A stretch of DNA of 64,000 nt from Triglochin maritima. Taxonomy: Eukaryota > Streptophyta > Magnoliopsida > Alismatales > Juncaginaceae. Below the pieces are notes generated by a model. It did no database searches. It was not told the origin of the DNA and worked only from the letters and a program-made list of their open reading frames with translations. This document shows, in pieces, positions 1-10,636 of this stretch. Position 1 is the first letter of the stretch. Each line of letters begins with the position of its first letter. Where the stretch lies: contig OY821772.1 of assembly GCA_963682175.1 (NCBI GenBank), positions 60,844,925-60,908,924 on the forward strand, given 5' to 3'. Position numbers and translations under genes: made by a program.

Positions 1-97
1 TGTCATACAAGTACATTTGGGAGCTACTTAATTGGAATTATGGACTTTAATATGGTCAAATTTATAGTCAGAAGAAAAAAAATGGTCACCTCTCGCC
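1..97 (+). repeat. Direct copy of PP2 3' flanking DNA
   Basis: Bases 1-97 are nearly the same as 20617-20712, the DNA about 320 bp downstream of the intact PP2-B gene, in the same orientation. They differ by a 2-bp indel and a few substitutions, and the match stops at about base 97. This suggests that another PP2-type copy lies just upstream of the window. Confidence 0.75.
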
Positions 98-128
98 GCT
101 GTGTCGTAGACCCAAGAAGTATGTCGTT

Positions 129-190
129 TACACACAATGCCTGTTTGCGTGCCACTCTACCGGTAACTTACAGATTACCCAAGAAGTAGA
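129..190. repeat. Inverted repeat, left arm (partner 3911-3980)
   Basis: This stretch matches the reverse complement of 3911-3980, sharing blocks such as ACACACAATGCCTG and ACCCAAGAAGTAGA. The arms bracket the solo LTR and the lectin region, like the TIRs of an old DNA transposon. No target duplication was found, so an inverted duplication is equally possible. Confidence 0.5.
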
Positions 191-253
191 AACTTTTGAA
201 GATATGTAATTTGTTAAAGGAGTGGTAATTAAGATAGTTTGAAGTTTGAACAT

Positions 254-1973
254 TGTAACGTCTCAAAACAGCAGAAGAAATTTTTCAAATTAAAACATAC
301 AATATACGACCGTCAACAAGGGCATGTTACTGGAAAGTTAACTGGATATATATATATATATATATAATATCTCCACGTGGAAGTCATAATACAGAGTGTC
401 AAAAGAGCGATTACAAGTCTACTACATAACTACTGTAATCGCTACCTCTACAAAAAAGGATAAGAAGACAGGACCCGATCCCGGAGGTACTCCCCTCGGT
501 CACCACCAACCTACGACTGCCTGCTCCATGAAAATGAAACACAAAAATTACCTGAGTTCCCGCAAGGAACCCCGTATGCCAACATCTCCTAACATAAACA
601 GAACAAATACGAAAAGCCATGAATGCACATGCAATGCAAATCCGCCTCGGCCCCACTGACTGTCTTCACTCTCCAACACAAGGAAAGTGCATCCCCTCCC
701 TACACAAGGAAGAAGGCGTCTCTCGGCCGCACATGCACAAGTGACCTCGCTCTCCGACACACGGAAAGTGCAACCCCTCCCTACACAAGGAAGAAGACAT
801 CTACCACCCACACATGCATGGAAGGCATCCCTCTGCCGCACAGGCTCAAGGGGTCCAACAGAAATACTCTCTCGTCGTAGGTGAAATCCGTAGCTCCGAG
901 GTCCGGTGATCGACCGTGGGCTCGGCAGCCGGTAGTCGCCTATGCTCGACGTTTCGCGTGTGGATAAATCCACCAAGGAAAGATAATTCGACCCACCAGT
1001 CGAACAAGGTCAAATCTAGCGGTCGACCGTTTGGAAGGTCTACGCTATACATTTTATATACATATATATCATGTCGGTCGAACCAGGGTCCGTTCCACCG
1101 ATAAGGAAAACTGCATGAATCTTGCCCCCTGTATTCGGTCGACCGAAACTCTTTCGGTTGACCGGATCAGCAGACACTTCACTACAGGAAAACTGCACGC
1201 GGTCGGTCGACCGGATCCAGAGCGGTCGACCGTTTAGATGGTCAACGCTCTTGACCGACTTTGTGCAGTTCGGTCAACCGAGACACACACTCGGTCGGCC
1301 GAAGGTCTGTCTAACCTATCTACTGGATTCGGTCGACCGAAAAACCACCGGTCGACCGGCTAATATAACACTTAGATTCCCGCTAAAATTTGGCATAAAC
1401 GGTCGACCGTCACACAGACGTCGTTCGACCGTTTTCGGGTAGTAACTTAATATTCATAAATATCGGTCGACCGATCCAACTACCGGTCGACCGAACATGC
1501 ATTTTCCCTCCTGGACAGGCATCATTCAGACCTCGTTCGGTCGACCGAACCACACTACCGGTCGACCGAACAGAGCGTCTTCAACCTCTGTCCAGTTGGG
1601 TTCGCTGGGGAAACGGCACCAACGCCGCCCCCTCACACTCCCACACCACTTGGGGAGTTACTATGAAGACTTGACATACCTTTCACCGTGGAGAAGACGT
1701 GTGCGACGAGCTCCTCCTCCTCCGGCGTCGTTTCTAGCTTCTTCTTCTCGAGCTCCCTCCTACGGCGCCTCTTCTCCGCGTCGCCGGTGCTCCAGCTCTC
1801 CTCCTAGTCCGCCGGAAGCAAGGGAAGGTGGTGAGATGGGTGGAAACGAAATGGAGAAAGGAAAGGGGAGAAAGGGTTGGGTTTTGGTATTTATAAAACA
1901 AAACCTACACCTACCACATGCTCCTCTCCATACCCCCCATGTCACCCTCTCTCTCTCACTTGAAGTCTTTACA
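254..1973 (-). mobile_element. Solo LTR, Ty3/gypsy-like
   Basis: The 1720-bp unit starts TGTAACG and ends CTTTACA and is flanked by the 5-bp duplication AACAT (249-253 and 1974-1978). Its left 350 bp match, in reverse complement, the end of the LTR at 24861-28382: the terminal part and the block around 28015-28225. The LTR therefore reads on the minus strand. A TATA-like TATAAATA lies near 1890 on the minus strand, about 80 bp inside the 5' end. No internal region, PBS or second LTR is present, so it is a solo LTR left by recombination. The host DNA it interrupted is the repeated 3' flank also seen beside the PP2 gene. Confidence 0.8.
1020..1568. repeat. CGGTCGACCG palindrome cluster 1
   Basis: Eleven perfect copies of the 10-bp palindrome start at 1020, 1136, 1204, 1223, 1330, 1349, 1400, 1464, 1484, 1538 and 1559. 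One- and two-base variants such as CGGTTGACCG and CGGTCAACCG lie between them. Spacing is irregular (about 20-115 bp) and the intervening sequence is unrelated. The cluster lies inside the solo LTR, downstream of its TATA-like box in the LTR reading direction. Confidence 0.95.
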
Positions 1974-2137
1974 AACATGGTGCAAGATTGAATTTTGTAT
2001 GCATTGGAGGAAAACAACTACAGAGTTGTAGCTACTACACAAAATCTGGCATTGAATTAAAATGTGCAAATATGCACCAATTGAATCACTAAATAACATA
2101 AAAAAGGTTCTACTTTTCTGTTCAGGCAATGTGTCAG

Positions 2138-2453
2138 CTAGCTTGATCGCTTGCGTGTCTTCGACGACCAGGTTGCACCTCCATAAACAACAAGGTTGCG
2201 GTCTCTCTGAAGAATCAAGATGTAATGTCTACTTTCTCTAGCATTGCCACTCCTCCATATTGGATTTCTACCATCATAGATGACAAGCTCACCTGTGCTT
2301 TCGAAGTGAAGCTCACAACCACTGCCTCTGCCTTGGGTACCTGTGGCCCAGAGAGGTCTCTTGTTGTCGTACAACACGAGGTTGCCGTCAGACTGCATTA
2401 TGAGCTCGTAATCTCCTTCTCTTAAGGACTCTCCATTTCGAAGGACGTCATCA
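2138..2453 (-). pseudogene. GNA-like mannose-binding (B-type) lectin exon
   Basis: The frame encodes about 105 residues of a bulb-type lectin domain. Of the three expected QxDxNxVxY sugar sites, the first (QSDGNLVLY) and third (QRDRNLVVY) are intact and the middle one is degenerate (FESTGELVIY). Family members bind mannose and are secreted or vacuolar. No ATG is in frame upstream; the frame closes at a TAA about 60 bp before the domain. A splice acceptor (TTGTACAG) sits at 2454-2460, so this may be the second exon of a split gene. A hydrophobic leader with an ATG and a possible donor at 3559 lies 1.1 kb upstream and would join in phase. Otherwise it is a 5'-truncated pseudogene. A more decayed copy is at 10437-10630. 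Confidence 0.7.
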
Positions 2454-2461
2454 CTGTACAA

Positions 2462-2897
2462 GAAACAACTCGGTCTCTTTTCCGCCTGTTATTAGTATGT
2501 AACATACACTTTGAATATGCTATATAACGATTTCAGATATAACTCCCAATGTAATCAGCCTACTCCAAGAAACACTCAGCTTACAGCTAATATGCATAAG
2601 TGGTTAGAGTAAAATTTTCCCCATAAATTATTATGGTTTGAAACCTTAATCATATGTCTGAACTCTATTGTGGCCTTGAATGGGACTCAATATTGCTCAT
2701 TTATTTTCAGTATGTAGACAAGTCGATCTTACTGATAAAAGGTATCTCTGGAGGGTTAATTAAATAAAGAAATAGATGTCAATCACCAAATTCAACATAC
2801 TAAGTATGAAGTAATAATCAAAATGGAGTTTAATCACAAATTATAAATCATTAGTGTTAAACTTGATTATTACACGACCTCTTTAACTAATTGAAAC
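2462..2897. other. Noncoding gap
   Basis: AT-rich sequence between the lectin exon and the small two-exon candidate gene. I see no domain, repeat or splice pattern in it. Confidence 0.5.
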
Positions 2898-3292
2898 TTA
2901 AGTACTTAAGTGAGCTGTAGTGAATCCAATTGTACTTGAGAGTGTTATACAATTTAAATTATTGCTTACATCTGTTCTGGTGCCGTTAGTATGATCAGTG
3001 TCTCTCTCCACTGTCATCGTTGCTGCCTGTTGATCTGATGTTGATCTATCAGCTTCCCTCTCAGTAATGGTTCTGTATTTACTATTTACCATGCGTATAA
3101 TTAGTAATCAACTTGTAAATGACAAACTTAAGAAACCAAATTAAGGTAACACGAGAAGGCAAGTATTAGTGATTCGTACCTCAAGTCCTGGCCGCAAAGG
3201 CCAAAGCAGCCGAGGATGACAAGACCAAGAAGCTCGCCGACGGTTACAACACCTTGCTTGGCAGCGTCCCACATCGATGTGTCGCCCGACAT
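2898..3292 (-). CDS. Small two-exon putative membrane protein, unrecognised
   Basis: Exon 1 (3292-3180) begins with ATG and encodes 37 codons plus two bases: a short polar start (MSGDTSMWDAAK) and a hydrophobic stretch (VGELLGLVILGCFGLCG) that could span a membrane. A GT donor at 3179 and an AG acceptor at 3073 join in phase to exon 2 (3072-2898), which is polar and charged (ITEREADRSTSDQQ). The joined frame is 288 nt, 95 residues and a stop. A further donor-like GTAAGC at 2969 could lead to another exon instead. I do not recognise the family. The phase match and clean reading support a real gene, but expression is unknown. A partial exon at 63902-64000 has a similar layout. Confidence 0.4.
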
Positions 3293-3910
3293 GTCTCCGG
3301 CAGATATGTCAACTGATCAGTTAATCACTAACAATATTAAGAAGGGAGATGTTGCTGCTTAATATATATATTTTTTGAATGGGAGATATACAGAAAAGAG
3401 GGTCTTGAAGAAGAGTGGGATCATCGATGAGAAACCTTACCTGTTAATTAGTTCTATTCTGAACTTGAATGATTGAAGGAGTCCAACTAGGCAACTACAT
3501 TTCCCTGGTCATTATTAATTGTTTAAAGTCTGCCGCTGAGATGGATTAATGAAGTCCACATGTTTGTGTAATTATTAGTACAGAAATAAATGCAAGCCAA
3601 GTCAACAGAAGTCGCATCTGATTCCTTTGCATCATCTCATCTTGACTTCTACGGTCCAGCCGCGTTGAGCTGATAGTTGACCCAACGACAACTGATTTGA
3701 TCAGGTTTTCTGATAAACGCGAGTTGTCAAACAAACAACTGGTCATATGTCATTTAAAAGTAATTATTTTCACAGAAAAATTCAAAAATTTGTCTTATTT
3801 GTTTGTTTTCTATATAATATTTTGTTTGTTAACTTCGGATTATATTGTATATTTTATTCGACATGTGTAATTTTATGTTTAACAAGAAAATATTGGTTAA
3901 TATTACAACA
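3293..3910. other. Gap with a possible leader exon
   Basis: The only notable feature is a minus-strand frame ending near 3560 that contains a leader-like peptide (MRLLLTWLAFISVLIITQT). It could be a signal-peptide exon for the lectin at 2138-2453. The rest is AT-rich and featureless. Confidence 0.3.
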
Positions 3911-3980
3911 TCTACTTCTTGGGTAATTTGTAAGTTACAGATAGAGTGACACGCAGAAAGAAGAGCAGGCATTGTGTGTA
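3911..3980. repeat. Inverted repeat, right arm (partner 129-190)
   Basis: Reverse complement match to 129-190, including the inner block TCTACTTCTTGGGTAA. See the left arm for interpretation. Confidence 0.5.
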
Positions 3981-4119
3981 CGTGAATGCGAGCGGTGACC
4001 AGAATCGTGTGTCGATTGGCAGTCTCCTACGTTGGAATCAACTAGAAGAAGGATGGGTAATTAAGGTTGGATTACCATGACAATGTTTGAGAAAGGAAAT
4101 CAAAGATTGTACGTCCCTT

Positions 4120-4530
4120 GCTACCATGCATCAAGCCTTAGACCACCGTTAATAACGTCCGGGCAGTTCCCGGACGTCCAGTTTTTTCTCTCAGTCACGT
4201 CAGTTTCTCTTTTCGTCACGTCAGCTCAAAAAAAAACCCTTAAATTTTTCTTAACACCACCCAGAAACAAAAAATTATCAAAAAAATATAAACAAATAAA
4301 AAACATATTTTCATAAAAATAATTGAACAAACATTTTTAAATAATTTTTAAAACAAAAAATAAAAAACAAAACAAAAAATCACCCAATCTGGGGGGGCAC
4401 GTAGCCCCCCGGATTGGGCACCCACCGGATTGGGCACCCAGGAGGATATCCGCCTGAAAATCCACCCTCCCATTAAGAATGGGAGGGGGCGCCCAAATCA
4501 CCGGTTAAGGGTGCTCTTGTACTCTACTCT
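4120..4530. repeat. MITE-like region with strong GC hairpin
   Basis: A GC-rich island (GGATTGGGCACCC repeats, GGGCGCCCAAATC) lies between AT-rich arms. At 4383-4418 a near-perfect hairpin pairs CCCAATCTGGGGGG with CCCCCCGGATTGGG around an 8-base loop. The outer borders (CACCGTTAA on the left, TTAACCGGTG-like on the right) suggest a foldback or MITE, but no target duplication is clear. Confidence 0.4.
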
Positions 4531-4651
4531 ACCTTAACCTACTATAAAATAACAATTAACCTAAGTCAATTAAAGAACTTAAAGTATCACACCAATCACG
4601 CATGCACTGGACACGTCTCCTCAAGGGCAATCTCATTCACGCCTCCCGCTT

Positions 4652-5383
4652 CTCGTGGTTGACCAGATGAAGCCCATGCATGCTCAAGCATGTGCTGCTC
4701 ATGCACGTTGTCCTGCTCATGGCTACAACTCTGTAATTCTTTTCTCCAGTGTGTAAAAAATTCAAATTTACACCATGTTCAAACATTGTTAATTACCACA
4801 TCATATACATAACGTACATATCCTGGATAGTACTGCATGTCTCCTTATAAATATGGTGATCTGCATGGTATGCTCGTATGCAGAATGAAGAGCAGAGTGA
4901 CATTGCTAATAAATGATGGGATCTACTTAATTCTTGGGTCTAAACTCGATCCCATCGACGAAAAGGCCACTCTTCCAGTGTCCCCCTTCTCTTTCAGAAA
5001 GCCTGACCCGAACAAAACCATCACTTCCATTGTCATAAACAAAGAATTCACCTAACGCAACCTCCATCCACCCATCACCTCTTCCCACCGGATAGTGATC
5101 TGCCAAACCAAGATCAGAGCTGACATTGAAACTCACGCTCCGCCTTGCAGGGTTCTCGGTAGCAAGCGAGATAAATTGGTTAGACACTTCCTCATCAGCA
5201 CCTAATACTACTGAAGCCTTTTGACATGGGTAACCAAAGCCACGTGCTATCGGGGACAAATTGAACACAAGGTAAACAATGTAGATGGTTGAAGGGGTTA
5301 ACTCTTTTGTATCCACCTGACCATTCATCTCCAACCAACAGGTTTCCAACAGTTCACCCACCTCCTGAAACCTACATGTAGTT
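4652..5383. repeat. Inverted duplication, left arm (partner 19840-20590)
   Basis: The reverse complement of 19840-20590 is found here. It covers PP2-B exon 3, its splice acceptor and about 290 bp of 3' flank. Over the exon and the adjoining flank the copies look identical to me. The one clear difference is a block present only in the right arm (about 22 bp against 3). The duplication begins a few bases upstream of exon 3 and carries no exon 1 or 2. Confidence 0.9.
4927..5371 (-). pseudogene. PP2-B (Nictaba-like) exon 3, orphan copy
   Basis: This 445-nt exon encodes the same residues as exon 3 of the gene at 18528-20296: the C-terminal PP2 lectin domain from ELLETCWLEMNG to GIEFRPKN. The intron acceptor is kept at 5372-5373, but no F-box exon or exon 2 follows upstream on the minus strand. 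At 5386 an LTR begins instead. It cannot make the full F-box protein. Because it is an inverted, apparently unmutated copy, any transcript here would be antisense-complementary to the intact gene. Confidence 0.85.
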
Positions 5384-5385
5384 CA

Positions 5386-6362
5386 TGTTGAATATTGATC
5401 TATATTTGTTAAGGAAACAAAACCATGAAAAAACGGTCGACCGGATGGGATCCGGTCCACCGATCCAAAACTCCATGCACTTTTGGCGATGCACGGTTCG
5501 GACGACCGAATTGGATTCGGTCCACCGAACAAAGAATTTCAGGCACTTCAGGTGCAGTTGGGATTGGACGACCGAATGAGATTTGGTCTATCGTCAGAAG
5601 ACAACAGACACTTCGGAACAATGAGTTCAGTAATCTGTTAGTGAGATTTTTGGTGTTTCAAGAATCACGAGAGAGTCTGTCAAAAATGTAATGGTCCACC
5701 GAGGAGTGTTCGATCGACCGTGAGGTTGTTGGAGAATTAGTTAGTTCGTGGGAGAAACGTTCTCGCGGTTAACCAAACCGCATGAAGAAGCATTCCAACG
5801 GTCAACCAGGAAGGATTCGGTCAACCGAATCGCAATAGGAAGCGTTCCTGTTACTCAAGGAACGGTCGACCGTTGCCCACGATTTTCAGCACGATTTTGC
5901 TTAATTAGCTCGGTTTTTGAGTCTATAAAAGAGTTTGCTTGCTCTTGGTTTCAATACAAAGTACAAGTGTAATATTTACTTCATTGTGAGTTGAGATATT
6001 AGGCTAGAAAAAGATCTAGAGTGTTTTGAATGACATATTGCCTTCATATACTTGTAATCTCGGTTGCTTCTTTTGTTGGAGAAGCGGAAAAATGAAAGGA
6101 AACCCGCAAGAGATCCCCAAGGACGTAACTATTCTAGGCTCAGGGTCATCCGGAGGTCTTTTGGAGTTCTGTTTGGTTTGAGCCTCTCTTAACTAACCCA
6201 TTCCTTTTATTTACTAATTTATTTATATAAAAACACTATCATTTATTTATTTTGGTTGGAACTTGGAAGGGAAACAAATACGGCAAGCAATTGGAAAACG
6301 ATCGAAGTAATCACGCAACTGAAGTTTTGTTTTGTTTTGAGGTGTTCCCACGAGATCCGCAT
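5386..6362 (+). mobile_element. Copia-type LTR with palindrome-rich U3
   Basis: The sequence starts TGTTGAATATTGAT, directly after the inverted-duplication border. A related copy starts at 10637 and runs about 390 bp. A TATA box (TATAAAA, 5924-5930) lies downstream of the palindrome cluster, which places the cluster in U3. The right end is not certain: a CA end near 6357-6362 is plausible, but no target duplication or clear PBS follows. Confidence 0.55.
5434..5872. repeat. CGGTCGACCG palindrome cluster 2
   Basis: Perfect copies at 5434 and 5863, with variants between them such as CGGTCCACCG, CGGACGACCG, CGATCGACCG and CGGTCAACCG. All lie upstream of the TATA box of the LTR. Confidence 0.9.
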
Positions 6363-7047
6363 CAATTTGATTAATCATGTACATAGTATGTAAATAACAT
6401 GATGTGTTGGGGTTTAGTTAACGTAAATTGTATTTTACTTCCTTAAAAATATAAAAGTCAGTTTGTTAATCCAAATAGTGATTTATTGTCATTGTTTTTA
6501 TTTTTGAAAACTGTCCTCCACATATACCATTTAATTTTCAAAAATCCACTTATAGATTGTGAAATTTTGAATGTGAATAAAACTCTTTAATTCCATATAT
6601 GCATGAATACATCAAATTGATTTGGCCTCATAGTGAAAAACAAGAAACACATTCCTCGTACCGAGATTATATTCATTATTCATGAAATTCCAGGTTTTTA
6701 AAAGCTTCATTCTTAAAACCCACACAATCACCTAAAATCAAAGGATGGAAATCACCAAAAATCTAAATGAGTTCCAAATCTCCAAGCTTGAGCAAAAAAA
6801 AAAACTCCTCAAGATTGCATCATCAAGGCCTCCACATAGTAGACATCGAAATAGGAGAGGAAAACCTAACTCTAACTAGACATTTATACAAAACACGAAA
6901 ATACGATACAATTTTTGTTTTGTTTGAGTTAGTAGTTTTTGTGTATGGTAATTCAGACACGAAAAGTCTTGTATTTGTGTTTGCTTATACGAACATTAAA
7001 ATACTTAAAAGAACACGATATAATTATTTAATTAACAGACTTACCCA
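6363..7047. other. AT-rich intergenic DNA
   Basis: No coding signal, repeat end or domain was recognised here. Confidence 0.5.
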
Positions 7048-7083
7048 CGATTCGATAGCTCAGTGGTCTGAGGCCATGTAGGC
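7048..7083 (+). repeat. Partial tRNA-derived SINE head
   Basis: The words TTCGATAGCTCAGTGGTC and GAGGCCATGTAGG match the head of the SINE at 8847-9026, with an A-box-like block. The body is missing. Confidence 0.45.
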
Positions 7084-7131
7084 ATGTACCGCCAACCCCA
7101 CACCCCACGGCCACAAGCCCACACTCATCAT

Positions 7132-7709
7132 TAGGGCTGACAAATTCGTGTTTCGTGTCGTGTTTGACACGAACATCAATTGACACGAATTATTTTTCTC
7201 GACCGGAACACGAATTAATAAGAAATAGTCGACATGAACACGAAAATCTAATCTTAAATCGGAACACGAATTTGGTAACCCGAACACGACCCACGTTGAC
7301 ACGAATCCATTTTTCGTGTTCGTGTTGATACGAACACGATAACCTGAATAACTCGAACTGACTTGTTTGACATGAATTTTTATAAATACGAATTAACCTG
7401 AACACAAAATAACATGTTTGCCACCAATTATGTTCTGTTTGACACAAATTTACACAAACACGAATTAACCCGAACACGAACTAGCATGTTTGACACCAAT
7501 TACACGAATTACACGAAACATGAACACGACCCGAATTACAATTCGTGTCAACCCGAATTACACGAAACACGAAATACTCCAACCCGAACCCGACCCGAAT
7601 TACAGTTCGTGCCATTTGTGTCGACCCAAATTACAGTTCGTGTCGACCCGAATCGTGATATTTAGTGTCGGGTTCAGGTTTCGTGTCATGACCCGAATTG
7701 CCAGCCCTA
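7132..7709. mobile_element. hAT-like nonautonomous element rich in CACGAA repeats
   Basis: The ends are TAGGGCTGACAA (left) and the complement of TAGGGCTGGCAA (right), the TIR style of plant hAT MITEs. Candidate 8-bp duplications CTCATCAT and CTCCTCAC match at 6 of 8 positions. The interior is a degenerate array of GACACGAA/TTCGTGTC words in both orientations and contains no transposase. It ends about 180 bp before the start codon of the gene at 7892. Confidence 0.65.
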
Positions 7710-7891
7710 CTCCTCACACACACCAAAAAGTTTTTTTTTTGCATATTTCTCCCCTCAGAACAGGAAAAGAAGAAAACATGAGGTGTTGTCTGCAAGAACG
7801 TTGGAAAACATCACCGGAGGAATCGTGGAATCCCCTCCGTTTCCAACCCGCTAATCCTCCAATCCCACAACTCCCACCCAATCCAGCAACG

Positions 7892-10081
7892 ATGATGGCG
7901 ACGTTGTCCCTTCTCCCCTTCTCCCCCGTCCCCCTCCACTTCTCCTCCTTCTCCCTCCCTCGCCACCCTCTCCTCCTCAAACCCCTCCGGCCCCACCGCC
8001 TCCGGTGCCGGTGCAGCGGGAACACCCGGTTTCCCGGTCAAGGTTTGATCTTTCTTTCCCTCTCATTCGTAAAATTGGGATTTTTTGTGTTTTTTATCAT
8101 GTTACTTTGTGTTTGAGTTTGTTTCAAATTTGATTCTTTTTTAAGTTGATTGAACGGTTTTTCATGTTAATTGATCCTGGGTTATGTGTGGATGGAATGG
8201 TGGATGAGAATCGGAATTGTTCCTCATTTGGATATGGATTGCAAGTATATGTGCCTTTTTTAGTGGATAATGAGCTGTAACTAGACATATGAACTTTATA
8301 TTCTTACGTGAAGACCGAAAATTTGTAGGTGAGAATTGAGAAAAGCCACTCAACTTTAGTGCTTCACAATTCTAATATAAAGTTTAAGTGATGGATGTGT
8401 ACACATTCTTAACAATTGGTTGTGTATCCATACCAATTCAGGTAATTTTGTTATGGGAGTTCTTATATTTTCAAATCTTCTTTGACAGTGATCCCCTCAA
8501 TCATAATGCCATAAGAAAAAGGTCTTCACCAACGCATGAAGATTTCAAGTTTACTGTCTGTAATGACTAATGAATACAACTAAGTTCAAGAAGTTGCCCA
8601 ATCAATGCAATGTATCATGCGTGATCATTCATGCTGATGGGCTATTCTATTGGGGTTAGCCTAGTTTGTAGATTCTTGACCTTGGATTAAAAACAACCAA
8701 GGATCATGTCTCACAAACTTGGGTTTCGTCTTGGAGTTGGGCATGATATGGTATAATATCTTTTAGAAAGAAATATGTCGAGGGCTTCACTCCCTCAACC
8801 TTGTCACTTAACATGATGGTTTTCTTTTTCTCAGAATATAATCCCACAGTTCGACAGCGTTAGCCCAGTGGTCTCTTGAGGCCATGTAGGGTTGTGAGAT
8901 CCCTAGTTCGGACTCCTCTTGTTCCTTTTGTATTTGGAAAAAAATGATTTTTTAAAAAAATTAGAAGGTGCCGTCAGGGGTTCGAACACAAAGCCAGGTG
9001 CAGATAGTCTGCCATAACATGACCAGATATAATCCCAGAATGAGAATTTGGTTAGTCCTAAGAACAAGAATATTCTGTAGCAGGACGAATTGTTTAGTCT
9101 ACCATGGTGATTTTTAGTCCTAGAATGAGATATAAATTATGTCAATTTTGTAAGATTATTATCTAGCTAAATACAGATTAAGAGTTAGCTAGATTGATTA
9201 ATTTTGAAGTACTAATTTTCCGTGTCATGTTTTTGCCATGTAAGTTATAATGAGAATTTTCAGTCCTATAATGACAAAATATTTGGTTGGCAAATTTGTC
9301 GAATTGTAATCTTGGTGGGGGCAGGATATTATTAGTTAGAATTATAACCTTTAATATGTGCGCAGGCCGAAGGAAAGTATTAGTTAGAATTATAACCTTT
9401 AAGATGCTAATTTTCCACAGGTGAAAATGACAACAAAGCTGTTTTGGATGCTTTTTTCCTGGGCAAGGCTTTTGCGGGGGCTCTGAATGAGAGAGTGGAA
9501 TCTACTGTTGGTGAGACATTGAGTGTGGTTGGCCAGTGGCAATCAGAGCAACAAAAGCAAGTGGTGGATTTTCAGGTGAGGACACAATAAAAATTTCCAC
9601 AGGGCATTATGTGGTGTACTGCCTCCTTTAATTTTTTCATAAAACTGTTAATAGTGTTAACCAATTCAAGAATAATTTTGTTGTTCCGGGCTATTCGTTG
9701 TCCAAGTGTTAGATTAGTCGTAGATCTTTCCCAAAAGTTGACTGAGAAGGCATTGTCTGAAATTAGGAAGAAGCAGCGAATTCTTGTTTTTTGGATAGTG
9801 ATAACCAACACTTTGTTGATTAGATTAGCCGTTCGCGGGATATCGCATGTACCATTGTGTAACGCTAAATTTTCGAAATGCTAACTGATTTCCGTTTGAC
9901 ATGATGCATTTAGGAAGAAGTCCTTGAGCGAGCAAAGAAAGCCAAAGAAAAGGCTGCAAAGGAGGCCATCGGAACACAACGTCTGACCCCTGAATCATCA
10001 TCATCTTCTTCAGGCACACAAACTTCTACAGTTGTGACTCCAGAAACAAACTCTTCGGGAAATCTTTTCAGTGATATGTAA
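7892..10081 (+). CDS. Conserved chloroplast protein, At4g13200-like
   Basis: Three exons read in phase: 7892-8042, 9421-9575 and 9914-10081, 474 nt, 157 residues and a stop. Exon 1 encodes a Ser/Leu/Pro/Arg-rich N-terminus without acidic residues, typical of a chloroplast transit peptide. Exon 2 carries the conserved core (FFLGKAFAGALNERVES, EQQKQVVDFQ) and exon 3 a charged helix (EEVLERAKKAKEKAAKEA) followed by a Ser/Thr-rich tail. From memory this matches the family of Arabidopsis At4g13200, which I recall as plastid (plastoglobule) located with no known reaction. The first of two adjacent ATGs is used; the second would also work. Intron 1 (1.4 kb) holds a SINE, and a hAT-like element lies just upstream. 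Family identity is inferred from motifs. Confidence 0.85.
8847..9026 (+). mobile_element. tRNA-derived SINE with 11-bp target duplication
   Basis: The unit is flanked by perfect copies of ATATAATCCCA (8836-8846 and 9027-9037). Its head has an A-box-like TTAGCCCAGTGGTC and a B-box-like AGTTCGGACTCC, the split RNA polymerase III promoter of tRNA-derived SINEs. It lies in intron 1 of the chloroplast-protein gene, in the sense direction. Confidence 0.75.
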
Positions 10082-10436
10082 TCTATTAAAAAATATTTGA
10101 TTTCCTTCCGATTATGAACATGCATGGACTGTTATTTCTGCTACCATAAATCTATAATACTAGAAATATTCAGCTTCTTTTCCCCGTATCTGCTAAATCA
10201 ACCTTCTTTGTGCTTGCTTTTGTAAGGATGCTGGTCTAGATTTTCAACACGGTGTAAGTTTGAACATTTTACAGATTAGGGAAAAATTACACAGTGGTGG
10301 CTACTAAATCATGATTGGTGCTAAAATGTGGAAATATGTACTCATTCAATTGGCACTGGAATAGAAGGGAAAAAAAGATGTTTCTCTGCTACATATTTTG
10401 TAGTATTCAGGCACCATGTGCTATCTTCTTAATCAC
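10082..10436. other. 3' flank with shared repeat
   Basis: About 10240-10330 resembles the block near 1979-2050 and 20437-20500 (CGGTGTAAGTTTGAA, TTACACAGTGGTGG). Otherwise it is the 3' region of the preceding gene. Confidence 0.4.
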
Positions 10437-10630
10437 TTAAATGTATTGGACGCCCAAGTTGCACCCACATACTGGTAGACGACGAGGTTGCAATCTTTCT
10501 GAAGAATTAAGATGTAATCTGCAATTGCTCTAGTGTTGCCTCTCCTCCGTATTGGATTTCTACCATCATAGATGACAAGCTCACCTCTTCACTTAAGTTG
10601 TAGCTCGCAATTGCCGCCTCTTCTGTCTGT
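10437..10630 (-). pseudogene. Decayed GNA-like lectin copy
   Basis: Minus-strand sequence parallels the lectin exon at 2138-2453: the block for GELVIYDGRNP is nearly unchanged at 10548-10590, and the third-site region is recognisable at 10470-10510. Indels and stops break the frame, and the domain N-terminus is replaced by the LTR that begins at 10637. Confidence 0.65.
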
Positions 10631-10636
10631 ACCAAT

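Noticed and set aside
1020..1568. CRISPR-like array of short repeats with unique spacers
   Set aside because: The genome is a plant, the repeat is only 10 bp, spacing is irregular, repeats are imperfect, and the clusters sit in LTRs.
8850..8920. A tRNA gene
   Set aside because: A-box- and B-box-like words are present but no cloverleaf forms, and the unit has target duplications, so it is a SINE.
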